Assembly (NCBI RefSeq): GCF_024679245.1 | Contig: NC_090177.1 | Location: 29,041,675 to 29,105,674 of the forward strand | Source: Pseudorasbora parva | Taxonomy: Eukaryota; Chordata; Actinopteri; Cypriniformes; Gobionidae | Length of the DNA stretch: 64,000 nt | Reading direction: 5' to 3' | Shown here: positions 26,044 through 56,302 of the stretch, one piece after another | How positions within the stretch are numbered: the first letter of the stretch is position 1 | Layout: every line of letters starts with the position of its first letter | The notes under the pieces: model-generated | Seen by the model: only the letters and a program-made list of their open reading frames with translations | What the model was told of the DNA's origin: nothing | The model's database searches: none | Program-made: the position numbers and the translations under genes

Positions 26044-26622
26044 TTTTTTTTATTTTATATGTTTGGTTATTTAAATGTTATGACTTTTTTAAACATGTTT
26101 GTGCTGTTTTATTTGGTGAAAAAGTCTAATATTTTTTGTCTAATTATATTTGTGAACATATGGCATACTGTATTTATGATGTAAATGTTATATTTCAATA
26201 AATTACTTAAAAATACCCTCCTGTTCTGTCTTCATTTTGTACAAATGATAGCTTGTGCTTAGTCTTATGTAACTTAATCACTTTGAGTTTGATGAACTTA
26301 AACCATTTGCCGCAATCTGTTTCCTAAAACCATTTAAGTAACCATGTAGTTGTTAAGACTTAGTTAGATTTGTTACCTGAATTCAAACTGAATTAATAAA
26401 ATTAACTTAAAATCTTTAAGTTCAGTTTACTCTTAATAATTGATCAACACAACACTAAAATATAAGTTTTAACACTTAAACAACACTAAAATATGAGTTA
26501 ATTTAACTCAATGTATATGAGTTTTCAGTACTCATACTTAATGGTTTTAAAACTTAATTGGTTTGAAGCAATCGGTTTCCTCAAATGGTTTGAGTTACCG
26601 TAACTTGTTGGGTTTTACAGTG

Positions 26623-26645
26623 TATATATATATATATATATATAA

Positions 26646-26681
<36 letters not shown>
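26623..26681. repeat. (TA)n microsatellite, right half of a split tract
   Basis: A TA tract interrupted by TATAAACATATAA, directly abutting the CAGTG end of the 4.1-kb element. Confidence 0.9.
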
Positions 26682-26684
<3 letters not shown>

Positions 26685-29600
26685 ATATTATGTATTCGTG
26701 TCAAAATTACACTTCAAACACGCTTTCGTGTCGTGTGAAAAATCCGCGTCATTTTATTTATAGCATGCACACGTTTTCAGCCGTGTGTGAGACGCGTGTG
26801 CAAGCTCTAACCTGTTAACATGGGAGCCGAAATAAAAACGGATATGCCACGCAGCCGAGACACTCACGCCACGCTTGCAGTGTGTCGCCGGCCTAGAAAG
26901 TATGAAGATGTATCGTACATCTCCCGGTATCCACATATGATTTTGTCCTCATTGTTTTCACTATTAGAGCAAACACTTTTGTACGGGCTGTGCATGAGAG
27001 GGGGGTGTGATCAGCAGCACACATGATTGACACTGCTAAGACACTCCACCGGGCTCTGATTGGTTGTTTCTTACCAGGAGCTGTGTATTTCTGCAAATGG
27101 CAATAGGATCACTGGGAGGAGCCAGAGGAGCTTGATTTTCTCATATTCTACTGTCAGGACATAATGACAGGTTTAACAAATATGTAAAAAATACATTTTT
27201 ACAAAAATGTTACCTACTGCAGCTTTAACTAACTTTAAGCCTTTAACGAAATCAGCCCTTTTGAACTAGCATTGAACTATTTTGATACTGTGCTCATGTA
27301 GTTCTTGCCTTTTGATAAATTCCTTCTGCTTGTATTATTCTCACTCTGGGTAAAAGTGTTTGATTAAGGAATACATTTAAATGTAAATGTAATTTGACAA
27401 GGAATCACTTGCCTACAGCTAAAATTAGTTCAAGAGTTTAGATAGAAATTGTCAGTGCATTATACATCATACAGTGTCATGAACAGGATGAACAACAAGC
27501 AATGCATCTGTATGAATGCAGAATCACTTTGAATGTTAACAACTTTTAATATTAATTTCGATGCATCATTGTTTCATTATCGCCCTGTACATGGACATAA
27601 ACTAATTTTATAGATCAGCAAAATTGTACCCAGCTATAAGTTTTACCTACATTCAACTACAAAATGTCACAGGTGACGGATCACGTCCAATGTCTTACAT
27701 CTATGAGAGTCACTGCTAGTTTGCATAAGCATGCCCATATCACAACACAAATAACTATCATTTGTTTCATTATTTTACAGTACTTAGCGATTTCTGTTTA
27801 TATGTTGATTGTCCCTTCGTTGCTTTGTCCCCAAAATGCTTGAACACAAAACGCAAGACTGGTGTCTCTATCACTAGCTGAAGTGAAATAATGCTTCGCA
27901 AAAATAAATAATGCAAAGATGACAAACGAGGGTCAACAAAGAATAAAAATGAACAGATACATATACTTGTTAGTCACCAGAAGCACACCAGCTCCAGACA
28001 AACAATGCCACTCAAACTGTCCTGATAACATAACTAATATTACAACAACTCGGTTCTGAGAAACAAAGCAAAACCAATGTTACTCGCATATGGAGCAGAA
28101 TTGACGCAACCCTTATCTGTTTTCAGGTCTTCCCGCGTGGGTCTCTCCAGCGCTGGAAAGCTTTTCCAATATTAACACGGGTCCTAAAGCTCATCTGATC
28201 ATAGCCATTCTTTTTCCAGTGATATTCCTCAAAACTTTTTCTTTCTCTACAGTCTTTCTTCAAATCCCCATCTTGCTCACTCTCTCTCCTCCCCCATCAT
28301 GCATACAACCCTTCAGTAAAAGATAATGCAATAAAATATGTGACATTTGACAAACATAAACAATCTGGTGACGTACAGGCTTCAGGTTTATGTGCTGAGT
28401 GTGTTTGTGTTCTGTGAGCTTTTCAGTGTGGCCCCTCTCCTGAAAACTGACCCACCATTAGCTCCCCTCCCTTCTCCTATACCCTTAAGGGGGTCAGCAG
28501 TGACAGTCATCTACTGTAACAAGCACACACACACACACACACAGAAAATACACAGTGAGACTCTCCAGGTCAGCAGTACACCCTACAAGAGAAAAACCCT
28601 TCAGGTACTACATGTTTGCAATGCAGTATGCATGAAATAGCATTTGCGATATCTTTTTTATTTCTCTGATGTAATGTAATTTCAAGTGAAAGAGGATATT
28701 CCACCAGCGGGACATGAATATAGGATTTGAGTTCCATAACTGAATGTGTGTTTCAGTGAATTATGACTTAAAAGGTCAAAATCAATATCAAGCATGATAT
28801 TGCTAACGCTCCTTTAAATTTTTTTTTTTTTTTTTTTTATTGTGTATTGTAAATGTATTATCATAAAACAGATCCAGTCATTGATTCTCATTGGCTTTCA
28901 CTGAACCATCCAAGGCACGTCTGAATCTAATGTTAGCTTCATTTCCTTTCTCCTGAGAGAACTTCATCTGATCGAGTTTTGAAGACAACACAGATGTATC
29001 CTTCGCTGCCTTTGATATCCCACAATCCTATGAGGCAGCCAGGGACAGTGCACATTTGTAAGTTGCGCCTCTTTCCCGTGTTCACGCAAAAATTACATTC
29101 CTTTCATTATAAAAGTCTTCGCTATTGAGTGACTCACTCATTGCCGCCATTTTAATGTAATGTAATTTCTGTTGCTACACACTGACATTTAAAAAGAAAA
29201 TTAATTTAGATCAGTGGTTGCTGTTCACAGTCAGGGAATTTTTTTCAGGTGGTCTTTGTGATTTTACTTCATGAAAATTGCATTGATACTTAGCTTTAAT
29301 ATTTGTATTGTGTGGTAACTATTTTAAAAAGCAACAAGCCCCATGAAGCCATTGTTTACAGTGAATTTATAACAGCTTTATACCAGTCCGCGTCGTGCCT
29401 AACAACGCCCTAGCTGTTATAAATTCACTGTAAACCACGGCTTCTTGGAGGTTATTGCTTTATTGCTTTAACTGTTGTTATATTGATGTTAACCACCATT
29501 AAAACAAGGTTTACTGTAAGATTTTAGTCAGGCTGCACTACAGGAGCCTAGAACAATCCCTAAATAGCTTGACTAACTATATCTGCACAGCCTGGGTCAC

Positions 29601-30679
29601 GTCAACTGCAAAGAAAAGTCTTGTCCGTTAAGAAAGTTTTGATTGCACAATGACTTTAAGTGCAGCAGTACACTGCTTACTCCTCAGCGTCCCCTATGGC
29701 CCCGATCATCTGCCATTGATTTCCAGGGTCTGTTTGGCCACTGTCCCAGTATGACATTGGGTTTATGCGATCTGTTCCTTCTTAAACTGAGCTACCAGTA
29801 CTTTCCCCTGGGCTGTTTAACAATCCAAATCAATTCAAGCACAGTGTTCATGACAAACTGCACATTTCTGCATGACTTTACGACGAATTCAACTTGCCCT
29901 CATGATAAAAAGTTTCATATTCATCTATGTCATAGGGCGTAGTGAAAACTGCACTGTTGAACATATACAGTCAAATAGGCAACTCTCTGAATTCGACATG
30001 GGTAAACAGGCCAAAAAAACGCCAATATTAATTTAACTGTAAGACTCTTCCTCTAGGATAGGTTTTTGAAGGCAATGAGTGAGCATGCCGTCTCTCTGCA
30101 GGTGATTAGCTTTCTTACAGCGCTGTCTCACATGAAAGCGCCACTCCCGAATGAAGCACAAGTGCTGACACACATTGCCCCCCAGTGGATGTTTTAAGTA
30201 ACTGCGAGTAACATTGACATGACTGAGCTGTAGTGGGTAAGGTCAAATTCAACCCCCTGAGAATTGTGTTGATTTTCTTAGCACTCTGGGAATGTAGTGA
30301 AACGTTGTGATGTCTTTAACATCAGGGGGTTTCAATCTTTTAGATGCCAAAGTCACACAAATATGATAATATTAGGGACCCCCATTTTGATATTTAAAAG
30401 GTATCTATGTTTTATAAACACCCAATTTAAACTCAAATTATACTTAATAATTAATTAAGCCCTAAAGCCCTTAGCCCTAAAATTGGTTTCTAAGTTACAT
30501 TTGTAGATTTTTTTTTTCTTCTACTCACTATAGTAATGTACTGTAATATGTATTATTTATCTATTTATTTATTGATTCTCTTTTTCCTCGAAGGACCACC
30601 TGTCACTCTCTGGAAAACCCCCCAAAGAAAATGGATTAGGTAATTCAAAGTATACTCTAACATACCAGCTTCATTTTAC

Positions 30680-30930
30680 TTAAAGGGTTAGTTCACCCAA
30701 AAATGAAATTGATGTCATTAATGACTCACCCTAATGTCGTTACACACCCGTAAGACCTCTGTTCATCTTCTTAACACAGTTTAAGATATTTTATATTTAG
30801 TCAGAGAGCGTATCTAAGTGTATGCACACTATACTGTCCAAGTCCAGAAACGGAATAAAAACATCATCAAAGTAGTCCATATGAGACATCAGTTAGTTAG
30901 AATCTCTTGAAGCATTAAAAATACATTTTG
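30680..30930. mobile_element. Left half of a TTAGTTCACCC-type TTAA element
   Basis: It starts TTAAAGGGTTAGTTCACCC and continues AAAAATGAAATTGATGTCAT ... CTCACCCTAATGTCG, the standard left end of this cyprinid repeat family. No matching right terminus was found nearby, so it appears truncated; the right limit is approximate. Confidence 0.6.
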
Positions 30931-32717
30931 GTCGAAAAATAACAAAAACTATGGCTTTATATATTCAGCATTGTCTTCTCTTCCGCGTTTGTTTTCAAAC
31001 CTTAAATAAAGATTCAAACGGTCATGTTCAGCGTATTGATTCATCATACGGATCGCGTGTCAAACTGCTAAACTGATGAAATCACATGACATTTGCGATT
31101 CAAATCATGAATCAATAAGCTGATTCATGACCTTTTGAATCTTTTAAAAACGAAATATTTTAATCAGACTAGAGTTTCCCTATTTATTATACAAATGTGT
31201 CATTAAATCTCCACAAATTAACAAATGGATCCAAGATCAGGTAAAAACCATATATAGACACTTTCATGGGTACAGAGATAATCACCCACTAATGGCGAAC
31301 CATTGGCATTTCAAAACATTTCAAACAGCTCTGATGTAACAAAGCCTCGCTCACTGAAATCATGTGACGTTGATAGTTTGATAAGCACTCCAAATCACTG
31401 GTTTAAAACTGATTCACAAAGGTTTCGAAAGCGCCCATCCCTATTTAAAGTAACATTCTACTCAATCATCAGTTGTTCTGCCTCATCAGTTAGGCTACTA
31501 CATCATTTTTGCTATTACCTCAATTTTAAATAGTGACAAATTATATAGAACAAATTAAAATATTGTTTACAGTAATCATACACTTACAGTATGTGTCTGT
31601 GAGGCGCAGGAATAAACTTTTAGGGGAAAATTATGCTCAGAAACGGTCTTACATTTCTTATGGTATGGATCTTATGGTAATTTCTCAAATGTACGCATGC
31701 CTCTCTTCAAGAAGTGAAATTTATCAATTATTTTATTGGTTCATAATTTTGGCTTACTGTTGTGCATTTGGGTTGTATTTAATAGTGCTATGTCAATAAA
31801 ATTGCCATTGCCAAAATTGCCAATAACGTCCAAATTATTTACTTGAGAATGGCAAGCGGCATGGATTGCTTAGATTTTCAATTACCTGCAGTCCCCAACT
31901 CACTGCCACAACAAAAAGTGCGTAGTTCGTCGGCTTAGAACCTGACGTGGTACTATGCACTTTCCACGTCAAAGACCCTTCGTATGAATATGACCGTTGC
32001 CGTGAATTTTAGCATATATTTAGCATAGCTAAGTCTAAATCTGTGAGTCCTCATGTTTTAAAAATGAGGCCTATGCGCACTGTTTTGAACGATAGCCACA
32101 AGTCTTGAAGTCATCATGCCACAATAAATCTTTCCTTGATTCCATATTTGGAGTTTATTTAGCTAAACGTGCTACCTTAATTTGAAGTTAGCATCGCAGT
32201 GCTGCTTCTTGTACGTTGGCCTACTTGTTTACAATTTGCAACCAAACCATTAGCTTATCCATTTCTTGTCCAAAATAGAGGCAAACAAAGTCAAAACTTG
32301 ACACCAATGAAGTGCTAATTAAAAAAAGACCCCTCCAAAAAAAAAAAAAAAAAAAAGATTCTGTTTTGGCCAAATATTTTTAGTTGCTGAAATTTTGGAG
32401 CATCACTAACTTTACTTTGTAGTATTTTGCTACTTGCAGCCATTTTTGTTGTCTCAAGTCTATTGCTCATTTGTTTTCCTCACGATAGCAGCTAAAACAT
32501 CATATTTAACAGTAAAAACTGCAGTATGTAACTTTTATGGGTTAATAAATTATCCAAAATGTTTTTTGTTTTTTTTTATCAAGTACGTAGGCCTACATAA
32601 CCAGCCAACTATCTGCTTATCTTAGCTCGATTCACAATGGTAACTTTAAGTTATGGTGTGCATGATAAACATCAATTGTTTTGTGCTAGCTATGAGAGGG
32701 AGCAATTCACCTTCACA

Positions 32718-33240
32718 TTAAAGGTGCACTATGCAACTTTCCGTCCACTGGAGGGCGCCTATTCAAAACAAATACAAAGTTTGAGTGCAGCATCTTGGGA
32801 CCTGGTCTTCACCTCACACAGCCGGTGAAAAATAGGACTCGGGCAGAAATCACGTTCATGCATGCGGTTATTAACGGTACTGTAGTGTGAAGCAGATCAG
32901 GACCGAGTGTCATGGAGCGGAGCACGGCCGCTGGAGCGATTGTTACAGAAATACCCACCTCGCAAACACCGGGACTTTTATTATGACAGGACGGGACACA
33001 GTCACCGGGCGCCTGCACTGATCCGCTCTTCCGGTTATGATTATGAGGTAATGCAGCTCTGTTTATCATATTAGATACATTTAAGTGTTGAAAATGATAT
33101 TATGACGTTACTCTGTGCGTTCACTTGTTCACACTGCTAAGAGTAAAGCGCTCCTGTCAAATAAAACCTGAAACCGAGGGTAGCACAGATATGACGCAAT
33201 TGACAGGCGACTTCCTCAGACTATGGTAAAACATCACGGT
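32718..33240. mobile_element. TTAA element, AGGTGCACTATGCAAC family (left end and body)
   Basis: It begins TTAAAGGTGCACTATGCAAC, followed by CCACTGGAGGGCGCCTATTC. The body shares recognisable segments (CGCAGCTCTGTTT-like, ATCATATTAGAT) with 60950-61300 in the cables intron, so both derive from one family. No right terminus was identified; the end coordinate is approximate. Confidence 0.5.
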
Positions 33241-33940
33241 CTTTAGTTAAAATAGCAATTTTCTCACAATTTAAAATAGTTAGAAACATTTGGGATATTG
33301 GCGGTACTCAACTGAACGAAATATATAATGCTGATGTTGTTGTTAACATTAACTATTTGAAAAAGTATAATTTCCACGGTTTGGTGATTTTGGTGATTTA
33401 TTGCAATGCTCCCCCCCCCCCCACCTTAGTTTGTCATAACAAAAGTGTATGCTACTTACTTGTTCAGATGGCATTCTTAAGTTTGTCATACTTTCAAACT
33501 GTAGAATCTGTGATTCTGAATGACAGTATCCACATTGTCCACACCGGCGCCGTGACTGAGCCCTTCTCCTTACAGCCGCATTCTCTTTAAAACATTGGAT
33601 TCATTCGTGCTGCGCCATGCCGAGGCACAAGTCATGTAAAGTTGATAATTCCGTGAATAACTGCAATGCAGATTTCGAGCAGAGATGGCGACAAAGAGGA
33701 AAAACTAAAGACGGGTGAGAAATGGTTATAAACCAAAATATGGCTATTTTCATCACAAACAAATCTAACAATTGTAATATTAAAGGACCTTAAAAATTCT
33801 AATAACAATAATTAAGCACAATAAGGAAAATAAATAAATAAATAAAAATACAATAATTTAACTCTTTACCTCTGTCCTCAGTGTGCTGAAACGTTTGAAA
33901 CTTAAAATGTAAAGTTGTATTTCAGTAATTGCCCGAATTC

Positions 33941-34282
33941 AGGGGAGAGCAGAGGCGAAAGTACCATTTTTCAGAAAAACATAATTTTAAAAGAAAATGT
34001 TTTAGACAGAGATATATATTTGCTCTGGTCAATAACTCACACAAGTGGTCTATCAATAGCAGGAGGTATTTTGTACAAATACAGAACAACTACAGTATAA
34101 TTTCACTTTGAACATAAGATGCAGATTGTTACTTTTGACCCCATCAGTTGGGACGAAAGAAACACACAATATAAGATAGATTGTTTGGTGTTACTCTTGT
34201 TTTTATTAAACATACCTGACTATGACCTTGTTAATATGTAACTGCAAACATATTTTGTAGCTACTTTATCTTTGCAAAAAAA

Positions 34283-34377
<95 letters not shown>

Positions 34378-34883
34378 CATTTTCATTTAAAATTTTAAGT
34401 TTAATCAAATGTTTCAAATATAACCTGACAATACAAACTTGTATGTTTAAAATATCTATTTGTTCATATTTTTCTTTTCAACAAAAAAAGTTCAACACTT
34501 TTCGACAAATGTTACTTTCGTCCCGACAGTAAGTCCTGACATTTAAACACGATTTACTTTTATACTGAAAAACAAACCTTCAGGATGTGTAACAGCAATA
34601 AATAATCTGTAGAGTGATCATTACTGTGACACATGAAACGAAAAACACAACTTGTAATTAGAAAAAAAAAGTACCCCTTCAGTAATTTACTATCGTGCTT
34701 GAAAACTATACATTTCGGACCCAACCGCGGGAAACGATGACGAAATCACATGATTTTTGGCAGATCCATCAAAGGTTGTGTGCTGAACATGCTGTCATAG
34801 ATGGGAATGCAAATGTAGTCAGGGCTTTGAGAAAATCGCTTTGTTACTTTCGTCCCGCGTTACTTTCGCCCCGGTTCTCCTCT
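33941..34883. mobile_element. Element with GGCGAAAGTA-type inverted ends and repeated GACGAAAG motif
   Basis: AGGGGAGAGCAGAGGCGAAAG at the left is an imperfect inverted repeat of CTTTCGCCCCGGTTCTCCTCT at the right. Between them GACGAAAG or its complement CTTTCGTC recurs at about 34153, 34513 and 34845, usually as GGGACGAAAG / TTACTTTCGTCCC. An A-run plus TA tract (34276-34375) lies inside. No transposase seen; superfamily unknown. Confidence 0.45.
34276..34375. repeat. Poly-A run followed by (TA)n
   Basis: 25 A residues and then about 37 TA units. Confidence 0.95.
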
Positions 34884-35011
34884 ACTTTGGGGTGTAATAT
34901 AGATTTATTTTGCTATCTGTGGTTTATGGTGTGTGACGTATTTAGACCGACATTCTGCACACTGCCAAACCATTAGATCCACTTATTTTATGTTTTTTAG
35001 TTATTTAGTGT

Positions 35012-35141
<130 letters not shown>

Positions 35142-35233
35142 TTACAACCCTATTTTGTATACTGTATGAGTATGTGTTATCAGTACTTTGAGAGTGGAGG
35201 TGCTGGGGATTTTAGATCAGACTCTGGTGGAGT

Positions 35234-35318
35234 TTCCTGTCCAGCAGGAAGTGTGTTTCCTGCACAGTCCTGCCTGGCTCCAGAGGGCTGAGAGGAGATT
35301 GGGCCTGTCCTAAACAAA
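35234..35318 (+). promoter_or_regulatory. ccm2l: Putative ETS/forkhead site cluster, ccm2l proximal promoter
   Basis: Within 30 bp there are three ETS cores: TTTCCTG (complement CAGGAAA) at about 35233-35239, GCAGGAAGTG at 35244-35253 (close to the full ETS consensus) and TTTCCTG at about 35256-35262. A forkhead-like TAAACAAA follows at 35311-35318. The cluster sits about 65-150 bp upstream of the ATG. ETS and FOX factors jointly drive many endothelial genes, and CCM2L is known as an endothelial/endocardial protein, so the motifs fit. Occupancy is inferred, and no TATA box was seen. Confidence 0.4.
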
Positions 35319-35384
35319 GACACACACACACACACACACACAAACACACATTCTTGCACACAGTTAGCCATCGGGCTGGTCAAT

Positions 35385-52055
<16,671 letters not shown>

Positions 52056-53273
52056 AACATACAGAAAGAACTGAGAGAAATATACAGTATATTGTATTAA
52101 GAACCCTTATAAAATAGTTAAACGTTTACAGTGTGCACTTTTTTTGGCCACTAAGTTGCTGTTCATGAAAAATGTCTTTGCATTAGATTTACATCTGTAA
52201 ATCTGCATATTATTTGCATGCAAGTTTGGTTATGTTCCGAATGAATGATTTACACAAGAGCTTCAGTGCAGTGAGAAGAAATTACACATTTTTTGATGGA
52301 AAGGTCACTTAGACATAAAAGAAAAAAATGAAAGATTTTGATGATGATGATGATTTTGTTTCCACCGAGTGTACAGTACATTGTAACCTGCTGGAGCCGG
52401 AGGGTCATTGACTAATAATGACTATGGCTGCTGTCTGCGGGGAGAATAACTAAGCCTTGACATTCTTTCCAGTGACACTATCACCTTGCAACAATCTGAT
52501 GCCCTTCCCCTCGCTGCCCTCTTATCTTTGCCCACCACAGATGGTTGATGGGCACTGGGCCCGGCATTGGGGGTTATCAGAATGGCACATACATCTGTCA
52601 GGATAAACGTTTGTTATGTAATGAAGCCGGGCAGAAGAACGGGGCCAGACAGGGTTTAGATTAAAGTTAAACCTCTTCTTACACCCAAATAATGTTTGTA
52701 CTCCTCAACTTAGTGGAGGACAACTGGGAATATTTGTCCCAGGCCCTGTGACAAGGGGTCAACCAAGATCCTCTGTGGAAAAGCAATGAGTCAGAGGATG
52801 GTGGGCCCATGCATTATTATTATTAAATTATTTACACTTTCACTGACTGCCTTGACCTAAAATGCTTCCACTGCAGGCTACTCTTATAATTATGTAAAAT
52901 ATAATTAAGTAAAATACTGTGATACCTAAAATGTTGATTTAAATGACATCAATTTCAACATACAAAGAGGCATTTAAAGTAAGACTAATTTTGGTCCGCT
53001 TTAGATATAGACCTTTGCTCTTTTTTACTGTGAAATATATGAATATTTAAAATGAATATAAAAGCAAAGCAGCAGAAACTGCATTAGTCCTTTATTTTCT
53101 CTCTCTTCCCCAGAGCGCGCCTGATGCTTTATTTCAGACACTGACTCATCGGCCAATCAAATTCACGCATGCTCTATCTATTTACAAAAATCCTCTACTC
53201 CAAGCGAATCAGATAAGAGTGGGCGTGTCCGGATGAGTCGCGGCGGGGTAGAAACAAAATTGAGCATCAGCCG
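52056..53273 (+). other. ccm2l 3' flank and ccm2l-cables intergenic region
   Basis: The first several hundred bases are probably ccm2l 3' UTR. No clear AATAAA was found; ATTAAA variants occur near 52660 and 52823. There are GATGATGATGATG (about 52340) and AT-rich stretches, but no other gene. The last 200 bases are the CABLES promoter region. Confidence 0.5.
53101..53273 (+). promoter_or_regulatory. CABLES-gene proximal promoter
   Basis: The sequence becomes GC/CpG richer (AGAGCGCGCC, AGTCGCGGCGGGG) and holds a CCAAT box in GGCCAATCAA (53151-53160), about 120 bp before the ATG. There is no TATA box. This fits a CpG-type housekeeping promoter in a compact interval after ccm2l. Confidence 0.45.
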
Positions 53274-53791
53274 ATGGTTCACTCGAGAATGGCGGCTGCT
53301 GCTTGCAGTCCGCAGAGTTCACTGAGCCCATGCACTGGCAAACTGCACAGAGAGCATCTGCGGAAAAGTAAAGACTCGCGGAGGAGACAAGCTGCGCTTT
53401 TATTCCTCACTAATATATCACTGGACGGACGGCCTGTGCGGAGCAATGCGAGTTCATCGGGCCACAGTGATGCCGAATTTCAGTGCGCTGACATCGGCGC
53501 GACTGCGAGCGACCTGTCCGCTGCGGCATGCAGCGATGGGACCTTCTCCAGCCTCCCTGTCCCCAGACTCGGGCTGCTTAGTGTCCCGCCCATCCTGGTT
53601 CTGCCGTCGGATTCGGAGTTCAGTAACGTCGGGAGCACCGAGGTGTTCCTGGAGAGGGAGAGAGGCTCGTTCTCCTCGCAGAGTAACCTCCTGTCCCCGT
53701 GCAGTCTACAGCCAACTCCGCTCGGAGCGCGGAAGTCTCCGACGCTGCTGTCCGTGCAGAGCTGCGGCTCCTCGCTGGACTCTCGACCGCG
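53274..53791 (+). CDS. cables2: CABLES-family gene, exon 1 (probably cables2)
   Basis: CABLES proteins (Cdk5 and Abl enzyme substrates) link CDKs to tyrosine kinases and have a cyclin-box-like C-terminus. The key evidence is DSRRRQAALLFLTNISLDGR, nearly the family signature RRRQAALxFLxNISLDGRP close to the N-terminus. MAAAACSP (second ATG at 53289, GCGG after it) is the typical start; the upstream ATG at 53274 adds MVHSR. The rest is Ser/Pro/Leu-rich, as in CABLES exon 1. The likely donor is ACCGCG|gtgggt at 53792, leaving phase 2; later GTs (53809, 53816) are alternatives before an in-frame stop. CABLES2 rather than CABLES1 is inferred from linkage to 20q genes. Later exons are outside the window. 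Confidence 0.75.
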
Positions 53792-56302
53792 GTGGGTGTT
53801 CAGCACAGGTTTCTGGTGAAGTGGGGTTTCACTTTAGAGGCAGAGCTCTCGAAATAACATGGTTTAATGCATTCTGGTAGTTTTCATGAACTTCTGAGAT
53901 AGACCGGCCACTTGGTTGGTCATTTAAACTGTCAAGGTGGCAATTGCTAAGGTGATTAATGTAGCCTAATATTGTAATGTTATTATTCAACTTTTTATCT
54001 AAAAAGCTATTCTTACATTATTTATTTATTTTCAGAAATGCTGGACCTATATACTCTTAATTATTCACATTAAATATTAGTATTAAACCGTAAAAAAAAA
54101 AAAAAAAAATAGACCGGCTATTTTTATTTTGAATTTTGTGGTCTAGCATGTAACTATAACTATACATTTTTGTCAAAAAGTAAAAGGGGAAAACTGATTT
54201 TGCATATTAGATATTTTTAAAAGATACATAATCACTATTAAAAGATATATTAACATTGCATTACTTAACATATTTATCACAAATTAATTTTGACAGTAGG
54301 CCTAATGATAATTGCAGAAATAGTGTTCAATGTATGTGATTAATACAGATCCAATGCTATAAATTATAGTTATATTATAAAATATATGAAAAAATGGACA
54401 TGTCTGTAAGGTGGCTCTAATGCAAAATTTCCTTTACACAAGGGGGTTAAGGTGGTTCAGAGAAGTTAGATTTTGGCTTTTATGCTACACACCATAACAC
54501 CCTTTCATTTACTGCTTATATTGTGCGCCTTGTTCTTGTGATACACACTTACATGGTTACAATTCTTTTTACTTATGTAAGTACTGAGTAATGCCGATGA
54601 ACAATATAAAATGAATGTGTCATTATTGTTAGAGCGTTGTAATTTGCATCTATTGCTTTTATTACTGCCTTAACATGGACACATAGTGTAAGGCGTTAGT
54701 CATTACTCTGACCAGTTTAAATAGGCATGTTTTGTAACAGATTTTACCCAACCCACATTTTTAGTGGGAGAAGCACCACAGAGTCATTCAGGCTAATGTT
54801 TATTTAAGAGATGACTTAATGTTGTAAACCTCATCATTCACTTCATATTTTTTTATTTACTAGAAATTCGAAAGAACAGTTTACAGAGAATAATGTAGGC
54901 CTATACTATATTATGCAATTGTATAATGTTTTGAGTGAGTCTTGTATATCTGCCCAATCCGAGTTTAATTGGTTTGTACTTTACACAGCGAATGATGACC
55001 CATCTGCAGTTACATGCTCTGGAGTTAGCTGGTCACCTTTTTCCAAATTCCTTTCCAAATATCACTTTTACCATTTATTTTAAGTTCTTTTGAAAGATTG
55101 TAATGCATTTTTAAGTTTCAGACTGAACTACTGAAATGACAAGCCACCTCCATAGGTTTGATCTGTTTGACTTTTAAATGTTGTTGCCAAGACCCAAAAG
55201 TATGTGAAAAAGACTGTTTTCATTCTAACAAGTACACTCGTTGACCACAGACTGAACAAGCCCCTTTCTGGAATCCAGATGACTTCACAGCCAAATAAGC
55301 ATTGCCTAAAAATGGCCATTTGTACATAAAGTTTTCAACATGGTTGGGTTATCTCTCCTCATGAGGAAGTGAAAACTCCAGTGTGAGAAGGACGTTTATG
55401 TTCGCTCTTAATCTCACTATAGTCCATTGAGCAGTGGGAGGTCTTTATTCCTTTGACTGTACCTCCCCTCTCAACCCTCTTCCCACTTTAAAAAGGGTGC
55501 GGCTGTGACATGTAGATTCAAACCAGACTGACAGTCAAGGCAGACATTTGCTTTGCTTTATCAGTTGGAGCTTTGAGGTCAGTCCGTGCTGCGTTCAAGG
55601 GTGGTGGTGTTCTTCCAGCGCTGCACGCTGCTTTGTGCACAGTACCTGCAGAGATTAAAGCTTAAGACATTCTGTCATATTCTCAACCCTTCAAAGGGTC
55701 TCTGCAGGCCTGAGGGAAAGAACCGTCTGCACTGGAGAATAAATCAGGGCTACATAGCATGAACTTGCTTGATTCAAATGTTACGGTTGCTTAAAATAGT
55801 TCCAGAAAATGCATCCAGCACACATTTAAATGGACCTTTCCTTGCTTAAAAACCAGCTTTCGGGTAAATTATATGTGTGGAGAATAGAGAATTTGAATGT
55901 GATCATCACCATTCTTGGTTATATCATCTGAAAGCATTGAGTGAGTGAGAGATGTGACATTCACAATAAAGACTATGGTAAAGACTAGTAAGATAGTCTG
56001 AATAGTCCAACAAGTAGGAGCTTGTTGACCACGCTTGCCACATTCTCAGCCTTATGCATTGTCAGAATGCTTTGAGGCTTTAAACTGTTTATGTAGTTCC
56101 AAAGCAAAGCTGGTATGCATTTAATAGCTGAACGATTTTTGAGTTTGCATGAGGGATGTTTTCATCTTTAGCATTTGGCTATGGGTCTTGTTTTCTGTTT
56201 GCGTTTAAACACGATTGCCCTGTAGTACAAATGTAGAATGTTTAAATTTTTTTTTTTCTGATGAAAATATCATGTTTGATGAAGACATTCTCCAAACTTA
56301 TA

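Noticed and set aside
31303..31799. Two consecutive + strand frames in the intergenic region
   Set aside because: AT-rich low-complexity protein composition, no homology, no promoter or splice context.
53446..53880. Alternative + strand frame of 144 codons overlapping the CABLES exon
   Set aside because: It starts inside the CABLES frame, is Arg/Ser-rich by GC composition, and lacks any known motif; the CABLES frame carries the family signature.
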